This document shows positions 1 through 8,632 of a stretch of 64,000 nucleotides of DNA, piece by piece. Numbering within the stretch: the first letter of the stretch is position 1; the number at the start of each line of letters is the position of its first letter. The translations under genes and the position numbers were made by a program. The notes beneath the pieces were generated by a model, which searched no databases, was not told the origin of the DNA, and saw only the letters and a list, made by a program, of their open reading frames with translations. The stretch lies in assembly GCF_009848505.1 (NCBI RefSeq), contig NZ_WWDL01000019.1:1-64000 (forward strand). The letters are read 5' to 3'. This stretch comes from Muricoccus harenae (GTDB lineage: Bacteria > Pseudomonadota > Alphaproteobacteria > Acetobacterales > Acetobacteraceae).

Positions 1-463
1 CGTAGCGCAGGTCCGCGTGGTGTCCAGGGCTGGCGATCAGCCGCAGGACCCGGCCTGCACCATCGGCGCAGGCGTGCAGCTTGGAGCAGAGCCCGCCACG
101 ACTGCGGCCAAGCGCCTCGGCCGAAGGCGTGCTTTCCACGGCTCCACTCGCGGCGCGGTGGGCCTTGCAGGTGGTGCTGTCCAGGAGCAGCAGCCCGTCC
201 TCGGGCAGGCTCGGGCGGAGCGCCTCGAAAACCAACTCCCACCAGCCGCGCAGGCACCAGCGCCGCCAGCGGTGGTAGACGCTGGACCAGAGGCCCAGCC
301 CTTCGGGTAGGTCACGCCACGGCGCCCCGGTCCGGCCGATCCAGAGCGCGGCTTCCACAAAGCGGCGCAGCGCTCCTTCGTCATGCTTCCACGCGAGTGG
401 AATCCGCTGCACCACCAGCATCAGCGCCACCCATTGGGCGTCGTCCAGGCTCGTCCTGGTCAT
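1..463 (-). CDS. IS5-family (IS427-like) transposase, N-terminal part cut by window edge
   Basis: Reading the minus strand from the ATG at 463 gives 154 uninterrupted codons that run off the left edge of the window. Seen: the N-terminus MTRTSLDDAQW, then a WIGRTGAPWRDLPEGLG stretch, and the first catalytic-Asp region LLLLDSTTCKAHRAASG around residues 94-110, followed by LGRSRGGLCSKLH. Known: this layout is typical of IS5-family DDE transposases of the IS427 subgroup, which often use two overlapping frames; the second catalytic Asp and the Glu would lie outside the window. The reading frame is intact here, so the element may be recent, but only this end can be judged. A GGGTCTGTGACT sequence on the minus strand near 551-562 next to CTAG may be its terminal repeat and target duplication. 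Confidence 0.85.
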   Translation of the reverse strand, partial: MTRTSLDDAQWVALMLVVQRIPLAWKHDEGALRRFVEAALWIGRTGAPWRDLPEGLGLWSSVYHRWRRWCLRGWWELVFEALRPSLPEDGLLLLDSTTCKAHRAASGAVESTPSAEALGRSRGGLCSKLHACADGAGRVLRLIASPGHHADLRY

Positions 464-534
464 GACCGTGCCACCCTGAAAGCCCTGAGAACGTCCAAGC
501 TGGCGCGTCCGCAGACCAGATCAGCGCCGAAAGG

Positions 535-565
535 GCCTGTCAGGCAGTCCAGTCACAGACCCTAG
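535..565. repeat. Candidate terminal inverted repeat of the IS5-type element
   Basis: The minus strand reads GGGTCTGTGACTGGACTGCC just outside the transposase start, with the palindrome CTAG at 562-565 at its outer edge. IS427-group elements commonly start with a GGGTCTGT-like repeat and duplicate CTAG or TNA. The other end lies outside the window, so the pairing cannot be confirmed. Confidence 0.4.
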
Positions 566-755
566 GTCCCTCTCCCTTCAACCACATCGGTCAGGTGACT
601 TCTTCATCACGGGCGCGTTGGCGCGAGAAGAGGACAACCGATGGAGGGCGAGCATTCCCGATCCTGCCGCACCCGTCCGGGTGAACCGGGCTTCCGTCCT
701 GCCCCTCTGGGCAGCGATCGTAGCAGGGCGCCTGGGGCACCCGCCCGATACCGCC

Positions 756-1079
756 CTAAGCCTCGCGAGCTATGCCGCGGGGACCGCTGCACGCGCTAAA
801 GCCCAACGCCTCGGCATCGCCGAGGACGGCGACGATGCGCAGACGAAGGCTAAGAGGCGTGCGACGAGGAAGCGCGAGACGGTTCGGCTGCTCGGACGGG
901 ACATACCACTGGTCCATGACGAGGATGGCGTCGTGCTGGCCGACGGGGGCGATGGCAAGCCGCAGCATCTTGGCCACCGTCTTGGCGTCAATGCCGAACA
1001 CCCGCGCCGCCTGCCGCTGGCTCATCCCTTCCACATGGCGGGCTCGCCGTACCCGCGCATACAGATCCACGATCTTCAT
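756..1079 (-). pseudogene. IstA-like (IS21-family) transposase remnant
   Basis: The minus strand from the ATG at 1079 encodes MKIVDLYARVRRARHVEGMS, then RQAARVFGIDAKTVAKMLR, which matches the N-terminal helix-turn-helix of IS21-family IstA transposases. After about 45 residues the similarity stops, and the frame closes after about 107 residues, against roughly 400-500 for a complete IstA. No RNase-H-like catalytic core and no IstB ATPase gene follow. I read this as the broken start of an IS21 element whose remainder has been deleted. The sequence between 464 and 755 shows no gene of its own. Confidence 0.7.
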
Positions 1080-1518
1080 CCCCAAGGCCTTCCGTCAGCC
1101 AAACTGCCGAAAGGCTAGGCAGCGCACCTATTTCTCGCCGCCACAGCCAGACTACCCAGCCGCTCCCTGAGGGACTTTCACTCCGACGTTCTCACCTGGA
1201 CCGGCTCGGCAAGAGCCATGGATGCCTACTCGCCGCCGAAACCAGCTGTGAAGCGCGGAATCTCCACTTGGACGGCGCCCTACTCGTGAGCACTGTAGGA
1301 ACCGAACGGGCGGGCTTTTTCGACCTAACTTCGACGTGGCGCTCGAAACGTCTCCTCCTGCACGCTGTGCGCATAAAGCCGGCCCCCTCGAGCCAAACCC
1401 CTAACCTGCCCCAGGGATCAGCATGCGTCTCTCCCCGCCGCGTTCTATCTTCCCCGGCAGATTGCCCAATGCCGTTCGGGCTCCGCCTCTCCCGCTGGCG
1501 ACGAAGGAGTTCCCGTTG
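1080..1518. other. Gene-poor gap between IS21 remnant and LprI-like gene
   Basis: No convincing coding region was seen on either strand. The part next to the IstA remnant is probably the left end of the former IS21 element, but its terminal repeat could not be delimited. The last 20 bases carry the ribosome binding site of the following gene. Confidence 0.4.
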
Positions 1519-1953
1519 ATGAGGATCCCAATGAGCGCCCTGCTCGCGCTCACGCTAGCCAGCCTCCCGGCCCAGGCGCAGCGGATCGGTCCCGACCAGG
1601 ACGTGGAGTTCAACATCACGACGAGCAAGGCCTACGACACCTGCATGGAGGCATCGGGCGGTCGAGACTTCGACATGGCGGGCTGCTCGATGGCCGAGAC
1701 AAGGAGGTGGGACGCCCGGCTGAACGCTGCCTACTCCAAGCTCCGCAACCTCCTCCCGAAGAACGACTTCGCGGCCCTGCAGGCGTTCCAGCGCCTCTGG
1801 ATGTCCGATCGCGACGCGACCTGCCGCGACGACGGGCGGAGCGGGACCTCCGGCAGCCTCGCGGCGGCTGGATGCGTCCTCCGCATGACGGCCGTCAGGA
1901 CAGCCGAGCTAGAGATGCGGGCCGCGGCAGCTGAGGAGCGCCGACGGGATTGA
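1519..1953 (+). CDS. Secreted LprI-like (DUF1311) protein
   Basis: A 144-residue protein with an N-terminal signal peptide: a hydrophobic run LLALTLASL ending in an AQA type cleavage site near residue 18. The mature part has four cysteines and the pattern CSMAETRRWDARLNAAYSKL, then LQAFQRLWMSDRDATC and a late Cys. This is the signature of the DUF1311/LprI family, periplasmic proteins named after a mycobacterial lysozyme-inhibitor lipoprotein. No lipobox is present, so it is probably a soluble periplasmic protein. The start at 1519 was chosen because GAAGGAG lies about eight bases upstream and the signal peptide begins there; an upstream in-frame start adds an unlikely arginine-rich leader. 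Its role is not established from sequence. Confidence 0.75.
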   Translation: MRIPMSALLALTLASLPAQAQRIGPDQDVEFNITTSKAYDTCMEASGGRDFDMAGCSMAETRRWDARLNAAYSKLRNLLPKNDFAALQAFQRLWMSDRDATCRDDGRSGTSGSLAAAGCVLRMTAVRTAELEMRAAAAEERRRD

Positions 1954-2160
1954 GGCTAGGCGCCGCCGGATTGGCGCGCCGTCTCAACCAGCGGCCACGG
2001 CAGCAGGTCGCGACGGCGGGGATCCTGGCCCGGCAGGGCCGCGCCAGGAGGTCGATTCCGACCGTCTCAGCGCTGGCCCATAAGTGAGCCTCGGACGGCG
2101 CCTTGGAGCGCACTAGCCATCCTCTCCTCCCCCTGCGCTCCAAGGAAGGCGTCGCAGTCC

Positions 2161-3147
2161 ATGGGTGCCGTGTCGCCCGCCGGCAATCTCATCGCACAGT
2201 GCGATGGAAGCATCGCAGGTGAGGATTCGCTGGACAGAGGAGCGATCAACTCAGAATATGCCAGGGCCGAGGCGGCTCCGCACTTCTATCGCGGGGCTGT
2301 AACAGAGGCAGTGCGCGAGAACGCGCTCCACGAGGGTCCGGCGCCATGCCGGCAGATGGAGGCTGCTCGCGTGACTTCATGTCCTGAAAACGATTCCGAA
2401 GCCGCTGACCTCGGCAGCCGCATCCGGCACAACCTCGCGGAAGGCTGCGCGGTCCGCCTGGCAGGGTCGGAGGCACGGACGCGCTCGTCCTACTTCGTCA
2501 CGTCCTCGGCCATGCTGACTTATGAGGTGCTCCGGGCCTCTGTCGAGGATGGTGAGCCGTCGTCGGCGAAAGCAGCCGCCATCCTCTCCGAGTTCGGCTT
2601 GTCCCTGCCAAAGAGCCGAGCCCTGGCCACGAGCCTGGCGAAGGTGGTCATGGGCAAGGGTATCGGCGGCGACCGTTTGCACCGCGCGGCTTATGCCGCC
2701 CAGGAGCTTCTGTACCACGGCGGTGCGAACCCAGAAGCCTACCTGCAGGAGAATGGAGGGGCATCCGGATTGTGGGCGCGATGGAAGCGTCGGCTCCAGC
2801 CGCAGGCGGATACTGCAGAGCGTGTGGAGCCCGCGCGCGAGGGCGGACCGGCGCACCATATTCTCGTCCGCGTAGGGCGTGGTGTGAGCACCGATGATCA
2901 GCGCATCATCGACGAACTGTCGTACCCGGACGCCGGGGATCAGTCGGGCACGGCGCGCATCCTTCCTCTCGGACCCGATCTCATGGCGTTGATCATCGGC
3001 AAGGCCGTCACTCCTCTTCGGCAGGCAGCGGATCCCAGGGAGTTGGTGGACGGCCTCGGGGTCGTGGAGAGCCGGAGGGCGCCGACACCGCGCGCCTTTC
3101 CTCTTGAGTCGTCCGGCGACTTCCAGCAGGACGGACTTCCCTTTTGA
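2161..3147 (+). CDS. Hypothetical protein, 328 residues, island-borne
   Basis: I do not recognise this protein. It has no membrane segments and no signal peptide. The most protein-like part is about residues 85-225, with alternating charged and hydrophobic residues (SSYFVTSSAMLTYEVLRASV, then ALATSLAKVVMGKGIGGDRL), suggesting a helical domain; the C-terminal third is rich in Arg, Pro and Gly. Third-position GC is high through the frame, which supports coding. The true start is uncertain: there is no clear ribosome binding site before 2161, and the first 80 residues look less ordered. It ends 66 bases before the convergent relaxase gene, so it probably belongs to the same mobile region. Confidence 0.5.
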   Translation: MGAVSPAGNLIAQCDGSIAGEDSLDRGAINSEYARAEAAPHFYRGAVTEAVRENALHEGPAPCRQMEAARVTSCPENDSEAADLGSRIRHNLAEGCAVRLAGSEARTRSSYFVTSSAMLTYEVLRASVEDGEPSSAKAAAILSEFGLSLPKSRALATSLAKVVMGKGIGGDRLHRAAYAAQELLYHGGANPEAYLQENGGASGLWARWKRRLQPQADTAERVEPAREGGPAHHILVRVGRGVSTDDQRIIDELSYPDAGDQSGTARILPLGPDLMALIIGKAVTPLRQAADPRELVDGLGVVESRRAPTPRAFPLESSGDFQQDGLPF

Positions 3148-3213
3148 GGGAGGCCTCGTGCCTACTTGGCCGAGCTCATGCGTCCTGACCGGCTTTTGAA
3201 CATCCCGGCCGCT

Positions 3214-6200
3214 TCAAGCTCGAGCAACGGATGCCGTCCCGGAGCCCATCCCCCGCTCGGCCGCTTGCGCGGCGGCATCCTGCGAGGACCGCTGAAGCAT
3301 GTCCTGATCGCGCTCCCATTCTGTCTCGATGGCGTACTCCCGCACGTTTGCCATGACGGAGCGGTCAGCCGGCATCCGGGTCACATCTAATGCCCGCTCG
3401 ACCCGCGAGTAGAGCGACTTGGCTTCCCGCGGTAGCGATGGAAGCCAGCAGACCACATTCTTAACGCGATGCGCGAGACGGCTGATCGTCAACCTCACAG
3501 CCTGTGGGAAGCCCCCCAATGCGGCAGCTCGCTTGACCGCACCGGTGGCGGTCGTCTCTAGGCTTGCAACACCTTCGACAACGGCCGCGTGGAGCCTCAT
3601 CAGGTCTGGAGTTGTACGGCATAGGGTCGCGAAGAGTTCCTCGCTGAGGCGGGGCTCCCATCTGTCCGCGAGTGCCGCCTTCCTCAGGTGCGGGTGGGCC
3701 GCCGCGAGACTATCCACCGCATTGATGACGCGCTCAGCGGCCTCGGTCAGGTGACCCGTGATCTCGGTGAACCCCGCCTCACGCTCCTTCGGGCTCGGCA
3801 TGGAATGGCCCGTCAGGCTCCTGGCTCGGTCATAGGCATACTCCGCATCTGACCAGAGGGCGTTTACGCGCTCACGCTTCTGGGCAGCCTCAGGGCCCGG
3901 TCGGGCAGTTCCGAGGATGGCCATCGCTTCCCGCCCAGGCGGCATAGCCCTGACGTCCAGCAGGGCGGTGGCCTGATCGGCTATAGTGGTGAGGGACCCT
4001 GGCTCAGGTGGAATCCAGGCCGTGGCCGCTCGGACCGATGCCTTAATGGCGGAGATTTCCATCCAGTACGGCGGGCTGATGCCACGGTTCTCCTTCGCCA
4101 CTGTGCAGGCAAGCCTCACCGCAGGTTCAACGCCGGTCATAGCGCACCCAAGCGAGGCCATGGCGTCCGCAACGCCCGGATCCTTACGGCGAAGGCCGTC
4201 GAAGGCAGCCACCGCTTCGGCGGTTCGTGCTGCACTGAACTCGAAGACATCGTGCTCCGCTGCCAGGTCCGTCACGCGTTGGCGGAAGAGGGGCGCGGCG
4301 TTTGCCAGACGGCCAGCGGCCTCGATAACAGCCTTCGCCGCCGTCTTGATCTCTCGGACGGCGCTGTTGAGGCGAATGGCTCGGATGACGTCCGGGGCGC
4401 GCTTCCAATCGTGGGTCCGGGCATGGACCTCGCCGACCAGATCAAGCCCGCGTTGGAGGTGCACCCGTTCCCGAGGATCCTGAGTTGCCTTAAGCGCCGC
4501 CAGGGTACTGCGGCAGCGCAGCCGGATCAGACTTCTCGGCTCGGCGAGTAGCTTCTCATGGAGCGCAGTCACGACCGCAGTCGGCTCGTCGGGAGAAAGG
4601 CTGACGGCCTTGGACAGGTCCACGGACCCTGACGAGCCACGCGAATGCCGCCTCTCATCTCGGTCGCGCACCGCATGCCCCGTGTCCTCGCGGCTCATGT
4701 TCACGAGAATGGGGCGGCTTTCAGCGGCTAGTGATGCAGTTCCGGTCACCTGGGTAGCAGTCGCTGGACCATGCTTTGCGGGCGCGACGATGGGGGCATC
4801 CGGCAAGCTCGTTGGTGCGGCCACCGGTGTCGGCGTTGACCCAGTGCGAGGCATAGCCGCATGCGCCGACACACCTCTGACGGCCCGGTCGTCGGTGGGG
4901 CAAGCCTCAGACCCAACTACATCAGCTCGGGCCGGCGAGGTGCACTCGGATTGAGAACTCGGCACGGGAAGCGGCAGCGCGCCGCCGGTTCGGTGCCCGC
5001 GGTCGATCACGACATCGGCTGCGGCCGGAGGCGCCTTGATATGGTGCGGAACGGTAGCCGAGCGAGCGACGTCATCTGCGCGCGCCGACAATACGGGAGA
5101 CGGTGAGGTCGACGGGTCGGCGTGGATGTCCGGTGCTCTGGCTTGATTTCCGCTCCCCGGCGCTTTCACCCCTGATGGGGGCGATCCACCTGTCATGCGC
5201 GGCGATGCGGTCGCAGGGAATCGAATGATTGTTGCCGCGGTCTCGATCCTGATGCCCGCTTTTGGAGCTGCCGCTTCCGGTTTGATTTCGGCTGGGGGTA
5301 CCACGTCGTGGCGGCTCTGCTCCGGAGTCTCCGGCGCGGCAGCCTGAACCTTAACTGTGGTCCGATCTGCCAGCTTGATTTCCTGACCTGCCGCACCCGG
5401 CAATATCTGCGCAGCGTTGTTCCCCGGTGGGTGGCCCAAGGACGGGGTTGATTCGGGGGTTTCGGCGCTGCTCGGTTCGGACCTGAGTGGCACCACCTCC
5501 TTTTTCACAGAGCGGCTTGCCGGGCTGGCTGCAGAAACGGGCGGCGTTGCTGGCCTGATGTCGGCTGGGTCAACCGCCTCCAGCCTGATGGGCCTGCTCC
5601 CGTCGTCCTTATCCAACACGACCGGTGATGTTGGAGGCCGCTCGACGAGAATCGGCCGCAGATGGTCGTCCGCCTTGATCTCGTTTTGCCGAGGTTGGTG
5701 ATTGACGGCCGGTTGCTCCGTGCTCCTCTGAGCCTCCTTCCTCAGGAGGTCATTCACGCGGCTCTGCTCCATCTTCCAAGCCGCAACGCGGTCGTCGCGT
5801 CTGGCCTTGATTGCCTCCTCCACTTCATGGTCAGCGTTCCGGCGCCGTCGGGTAAGGGTCTCGCGCTCTGCCAGGGTGTCGATGGCCTCTTCCTTCATGC
5901 CCCTGGCCCGGAGGTCGTCTCGGGCGCGCTTGTCGTTGGCTCGGCCAACCGAAGTCGCGACGCCGGTGGCCTCCAGGGCCGCACGTCTGGTCCCGAGATG
6001 CTGGCTCGGAACCGCGTCTATGCCGAGGCTCCGGTAGCTGCCGGGCCAATAGCGCTTCTTGAAACCTTCGCGCTCCAGCTCGGTGTTGCACGCCTCGCAC
6101 CAAGCGGTCCGAAGCGCCAGGATGAAGCCCACATCGTGCGCGGCAAGGCTGGCAGCAGGTGGCGGAGTGGCGGCAGCGCCGGGATTGGCGCTGACCCACT

Positions 6201-7161
6201 CCGTGACCTGGGCCAGCTGCGCCGTCCAGCTCGACCGGTCGTCCGCAGCGATCACACCGCGCCCAAGCTGCTTCGTCAGGCGCTTGCGCCGACTCTCGGG
6301 GCTCTCCGTTCCCCAGGGGAAGCGCTGGCGTGACTTGGTGTTGATGCTGTTGCGCCCGGCTTCGCGCCGCAGGAGGCGCACTTGCTCCTTGATATTGGCG
6401 GCCTCCATCCGCTGCGCCTGCCAGACGTGGACGACATCGCTGTCCCGCGACTGCGAAATCTGCTGGTCCAGCCGCTTGATACGGTCCCGCGGCCGTTCAA
6501 TTCCCCAGGGATAAATCCCGGTCAGAAGGCGGCAATCATCCTCGTTGAACCCGGGTACCTCGGCCTTGAAGACCCAGCTGCCGTCCACGCGCCTTCCTGG
6601 ACGGCCGTAGAAGAGGATGTGAGCGTGGTAGTTCCGCAGGTCATTCCGAAGATCGGGCTGATGCGCGGAAGCCCAGAAGGGGTAGCCACGTGCGGCGAGT
6701 TGGTTAAGGCAGAAATCGGCTTTGATCCGCAGCCTGGCGCCCGCCGAAACCTCGTGGGGAAGCTCCGCGATGATCCGATACTGAAGGATGCCGTCCACTT
6801 TCTCGAGCTTCTCAACACCTCGCCAGAAGGCCCGGCGACTCTCTGCTGAAGAGGCAAGGGTCCCGAAGCTGGCCAGTGCCGTTTCGCTCCTCACCTGGAC
6901 GAAGAAGTTTTCGGCAGGATAAAGGCCCGTTGTGGCGAGCAGCTCCAGGGTGACCTGCTCAACCGCCTCCGGCCTCTCGATGTAGGCTTGCTGAGCGGCC
7001 GCCCGGTCACCACTGGACCTTCTCCGGGTGTATCGCTTGAACTCAAAATGAACAGGCTGCAGCCCGTCCTTCGACCGCCGGGTCGGACGAAGCAGCGGTT
7101 CGGGCGACGCCGCCGCGGCGCGCACGATCCCCTCCCTCGTCCTCTGTCCTCGGCGTGCCAT
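3214..7161 (-). CDS. MobA/MobL-type (MOBQ) relaxase with very long C-terminal extension
   Basis: A 1315-residue protein. Seen: residues 55-65 contain AAAQQAYIERPEAVEQ, which fits the catalytic-tyrosine motif I of MOBQ relaxases (Tyr60). Residues 173-183 contain NDLRNYHAHILF, the metal-binding His-x-His motif III (His179, His181). Around 350-400 the sequence WCEACNTELEREG followed by GSYRSLGIDAVPSQHLG matches the MobA/MobL family end region. Known: such enzymes nick oriT and carry the DNA strand into the recipient. The remaining 800 or so residues show no recognised domain: a Pro/Ala-rich linker (about 480-800), then a helical region. It is not fused to a primase, unlike RSF1010 MobA; a separate primase lies at 9181-10113. 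The divergent gap upstream holds a candidate oriT. No coupling protein or type IV secretion genes are in the window, so it would be mobilised in trans. Confidence 0.88.
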   Translation of the reverse strand: MARRGQRTREGIVRAAAASPEPLLRPTRRSKDGLQPVHFEFKRYTRRRSSGDRAAAQQAYIERPEAVEQVTLELLATTGLYPAENFFVQVRSETALASFGTLASSAESRRAFWRGVEKLEKVDGILQYRIIAELPHEVSAGARLRIKADFCLNQLAARGYPFWASAHQPDLRNDLRNYHAHILFYGRPGRRVDGSWVFKAEVPGFNEDDCRLLTGIYPWGIERPRDRIKRLDQQISQSRDSDVVHVWQAQRMEAANIKEQVRLLRREAGRNSINTKSRQRFPWGTESPESRRKRLTKQLGRGVIAADDRSSWTAQLAQVTEWVSANPGAAATPPPAASLAAHDVGFILALRTAWCEACNTELEREGFKKRYWPGSYRSLGIDAVPSQHLGTRRAALEATGVATSVGRANDKRARDDLRARGMKEEAIDTLAERETLTRRRRNADHEVEEAIKARRDDRVAAWKMEQSRVNDLLRKEAQRSTEQPAVNHQPRQNEIKADDHLRPILVERPPTSPVVLDKDDGSRPIRLEAVDPADIRPATPPVSAASPASRSVKKEVVPLRSEPSSAETPESTPSLGHPPGNNAAQILPGAAGQEIKLADRTTVKVQAAAPETPEQSRHDVVPPAEIKPEAAAPKAGIRIETAATIIRFPATASPRMTGGSPPSGVKAPGSGNQARAPDIHADPSTSPSPVLSARADDVARSATVPHHIKAPPAAADVVIDRGHRTGGALPLPVPSSQSECTSPARADVVGSEACPTDDRAVRGVSAHAAMPRTGSTPTPVAAPTSLPDAPIVAPAKHGPATATQVTGTASLAAESRPILVNMSREDTGHAVRDRDERRHSRGSSGSVDLSKAVSLSPDEPTAVVTALHEKLLAEPRSLIRLRCRSTLAALKATQDPRERVHLQRGLDLVGEVHARTHDWKRAPDVIRAIRLNSAVREIKTAAKAVIEAAGRLANAAPLFRQRVTDLAAEHDVFEFSAARTAEAVAAFDGLRRKDPGVADAMASLGCAMTGVEPAVRLACTVAKENRGISPPYWMEISAIKASVRAATAWIPPEPGSLTTIADQATALLDVRAMPPGREAMAILGTARPGPEAAQKRERVNALWSDAEYAYDRARSLTGHSMPSPKEREAGFTEITGHLTEAAERVINAVDSLAAAHPHLRKAALADRWEPRLSEELFATLCRTTPDLMRLHAAVVEGVASLETTATGAVKRAAALGGFPQAVRLTISRLAHRVKNVVCWLPSLPREAKSLYSRVERALDVTRMPADRSVMANVREYAIETEWERDQDMLQRSSQDAAAQAAERGMGSGTASVARA

Positions 7162-7573
7162 GGGGAAAGAATAGAGCGAGAGGTCGACCGCGGATCGTCG
7201 GACGGCTGAAATCGGTGCCGCATTTGCAGAAAAATGTGGAGTTCACGCTGTCGTGAAAATGGTGGTGCGTGGAGCCTTCAGAGGGGCAGGTCTCGCTTGA
7301 TTGCGCGCTCTGCTTCGCATCTGTTTGCCAATTGCGCCGACCGAGACTCAGACGGGGAAAACCACTCGCAGGGCATCCAGTTGTTTGGTGGCCGAGCTCA
7401 TCAGATTGCCTGCCCTTGAATGTCTGGCCTTGGGAATCCGCGGCCCAGACGGGGGTGAGGCTCCGCACGTTGAGTGAAAAAAGAAGAGCTGTCGGGTAGC
7501 CCTGCTGCATGCCGCGGACGGACGCCAAGAGTGGTGAGACCGGGTTGCGCGGCGCTGCTGAAGGATGCGGAAG
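7162..7573. other. Divergent mobilization region, candidate oriT
   Basis: This 412-base gap separates the relaxase gene and the divergent coiled-coil gene. It contains no convincing gene. It carries a nic-like sequence at 7323-7339 (separate entry). oriT sites of MOBQ systems usually lie immediately beside the relaxase gene, so the location fits. Both flanking genes must have their promoters here, but I could not define them. Confidence 0.5.
7323..7339 (+). repeat. oriT nic-like direct repeat, copy 1
   Basis: GTTTGCCAATTGCGCCG. The core AATTGCGCC resembles the nic region of MOBQ systems (RSF1010 type AAGTGCGCCCT, Ti type AATTGCGCCCT). An identical 17-bp copy lies at 8616-8632 on the other side of the 279-residue gene. 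No obvious inverted repeat was found just upstream, which is a weakness of the oriT call. Confidence 0.5.
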
Positions 7574-8413
7574 ATGGCGTCGAATGTGAAAGACCAGCCG
7601 GAGGACAAGAAGCCGGGCGGACATGGTGGCAGGCGACCGGGGGCGGGCCGCCCTCGCGGTAGTTCAAACCGGGTCAAGGACCCGCCCGCGGAGGTGAGCA
7701 TCGCACCCGCGCAGAACCTGACCCGGCTTACTGCCCGCCTCGACGGGATGGTCGGTGAGGGTGGAGAGAACCTGCCGTTTCTCATGCGCTACTGGATGCG
7801 CCCGATCACAGCGGAACTTCTGGAGTTCGCGCGCGAGCTCAAGAGGATGCAGTACCTGCTGTGTGAACACCTGCGTCGCATGGCCAACCAAATCGCCGGC
7901 CTTGAGGCTCAGCTGGACGAACAGGCCGAGATGCTGATGGCCGTCCGCGAGGAAGTGGCGGACGCGAGGCGTGCGGGCGACGAACGCGCCGTGGCCCTCC
8001 AGGCCCGCATCTCCGCCCTGGAGGCCGAGGTAGCCGGCACGCGCCAAACGATGGAGGCGAACGACAGGAAGATCGATGCCCATTTCCAGCGCGTTGCGGG
8101 AACGGTCCGCACGGTGAAGAGCGAGGTTCCTGCCCAGGCGATCAAGGAGGGTGTTCTCGCCGGCACACGGGAAGCGGTTCTGCAGGCCATGCGTGAAGGA
8201 CTGATACCACCGAGCCTTCGTCCTGACCCATCCAGGACCGACGGCTTTGAGGCGGCCAAGTCCCCCACTCGCCAAGCTCGCGCAGCACCTCGTGTGCCAG
8301 GACAGGGGCTCGGCAGTATGGTGCGGCCGCCTCCTCCACCCCCGTTTCCTCCCCGTCCACCGGTACCGCCAAAGGTCCCCGAGCCGAAAGCCAGGCCAGC
8401 GGCCGCCCACTAA
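7574..8413 (+). CDS. Coiled-coil protein with basic GGRRPGAGRP motif and Pro-rich tail
   Basis: About 279 residues, divergent from the relaxase. Near the N-terminus lies a basic Gly-Arg-Pro motif GGRRPGAGRPRGSSN, of the kind seen at the N-terminus of many phage and plasmid DNA-binding proteins. Residues about 70-90 contain FLMRYWMRPITAELLEFARE; residues about 90-175 form a heptad-rich coiled coil (AGLEAQLDEQAEMLMAVREE and following). The last 40 residues are mostly proline (RPPPPPPFPPRPPVPPK). No known family was recognised. Position beside the relaxase and between two nic-like repeats suggests an accessory mobilization or oriT-binding factor, but this is inference. The ATG at 7574 has AAGGA at a normal distance; 7565 is an in-frame alternative. 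A strong terminator follows. Confidence 0.6.
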   Translation: MASNVKDQPEDKKPGGHGGRRPGAGRPRGSSNRVKDPPAEVSIAPAQNLTRLTARLDGMVGEGGENLPFLMRYWMRPITAELLEFARELKRMQYLLCEHLRRMANQIAGLEAQLDEQAEMLMAVREEVADARRAGDERAVALQARISALEAEVAGTRQTMEANDRKIDAHFQRVAGTVRTVKSEVPAQAIKEGVLAGTREAVLQAMREGLIPPSLRPDPSRTDGFEAAKSPTRQARAAPRVPGQGLGSMVRPPPPPPFPPRPPVPPKVPEPKARPAAAH

Positions 8414-8442
8414 CACGTTTTCAGCCCTGACGACTGGATGAC

Positions 8443-8469
8443 AAGGCCCGGCCCGCCGGGCCTTTTTTT
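8443..8469 (+). terminator. Intrinsic terminator after the coiled-coil gene
   Basis: A perfect 9-bp stem (AAGGCCCGG paired with CCGGGCCTT) around a 4-base loop is followed by a run of T, 30 bases after the stop codon. Confidence 0.9.
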
Positions 8470-8615
8470 GGGTGGATCTCATCGGGTCTGGGCGGGGCCG
8501 AGCCGTGTCCACGCACGCCCCTTAAGCTCAGACCTGGGGCGTAGCGCCCCTCCGCTTTTGTCGTGAGGGATGGAATACAAGGCTCATCGCGTGGAGCGGC
8601 CTCCTGTTCGCGGCA

Positions 8616-8632
8616 GTTTGCCAATTGCGCCG
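8616..8632 (+). repeat. oriT nic-like direct repeat, copy 2
   Basis: The 17 bases are identical to 7323-7339, in the same orientation and 1293 bases away; the flanks differ. Two exact copies around one gene argue for protein recognition sites rather than chance. Confidence 0.5.
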
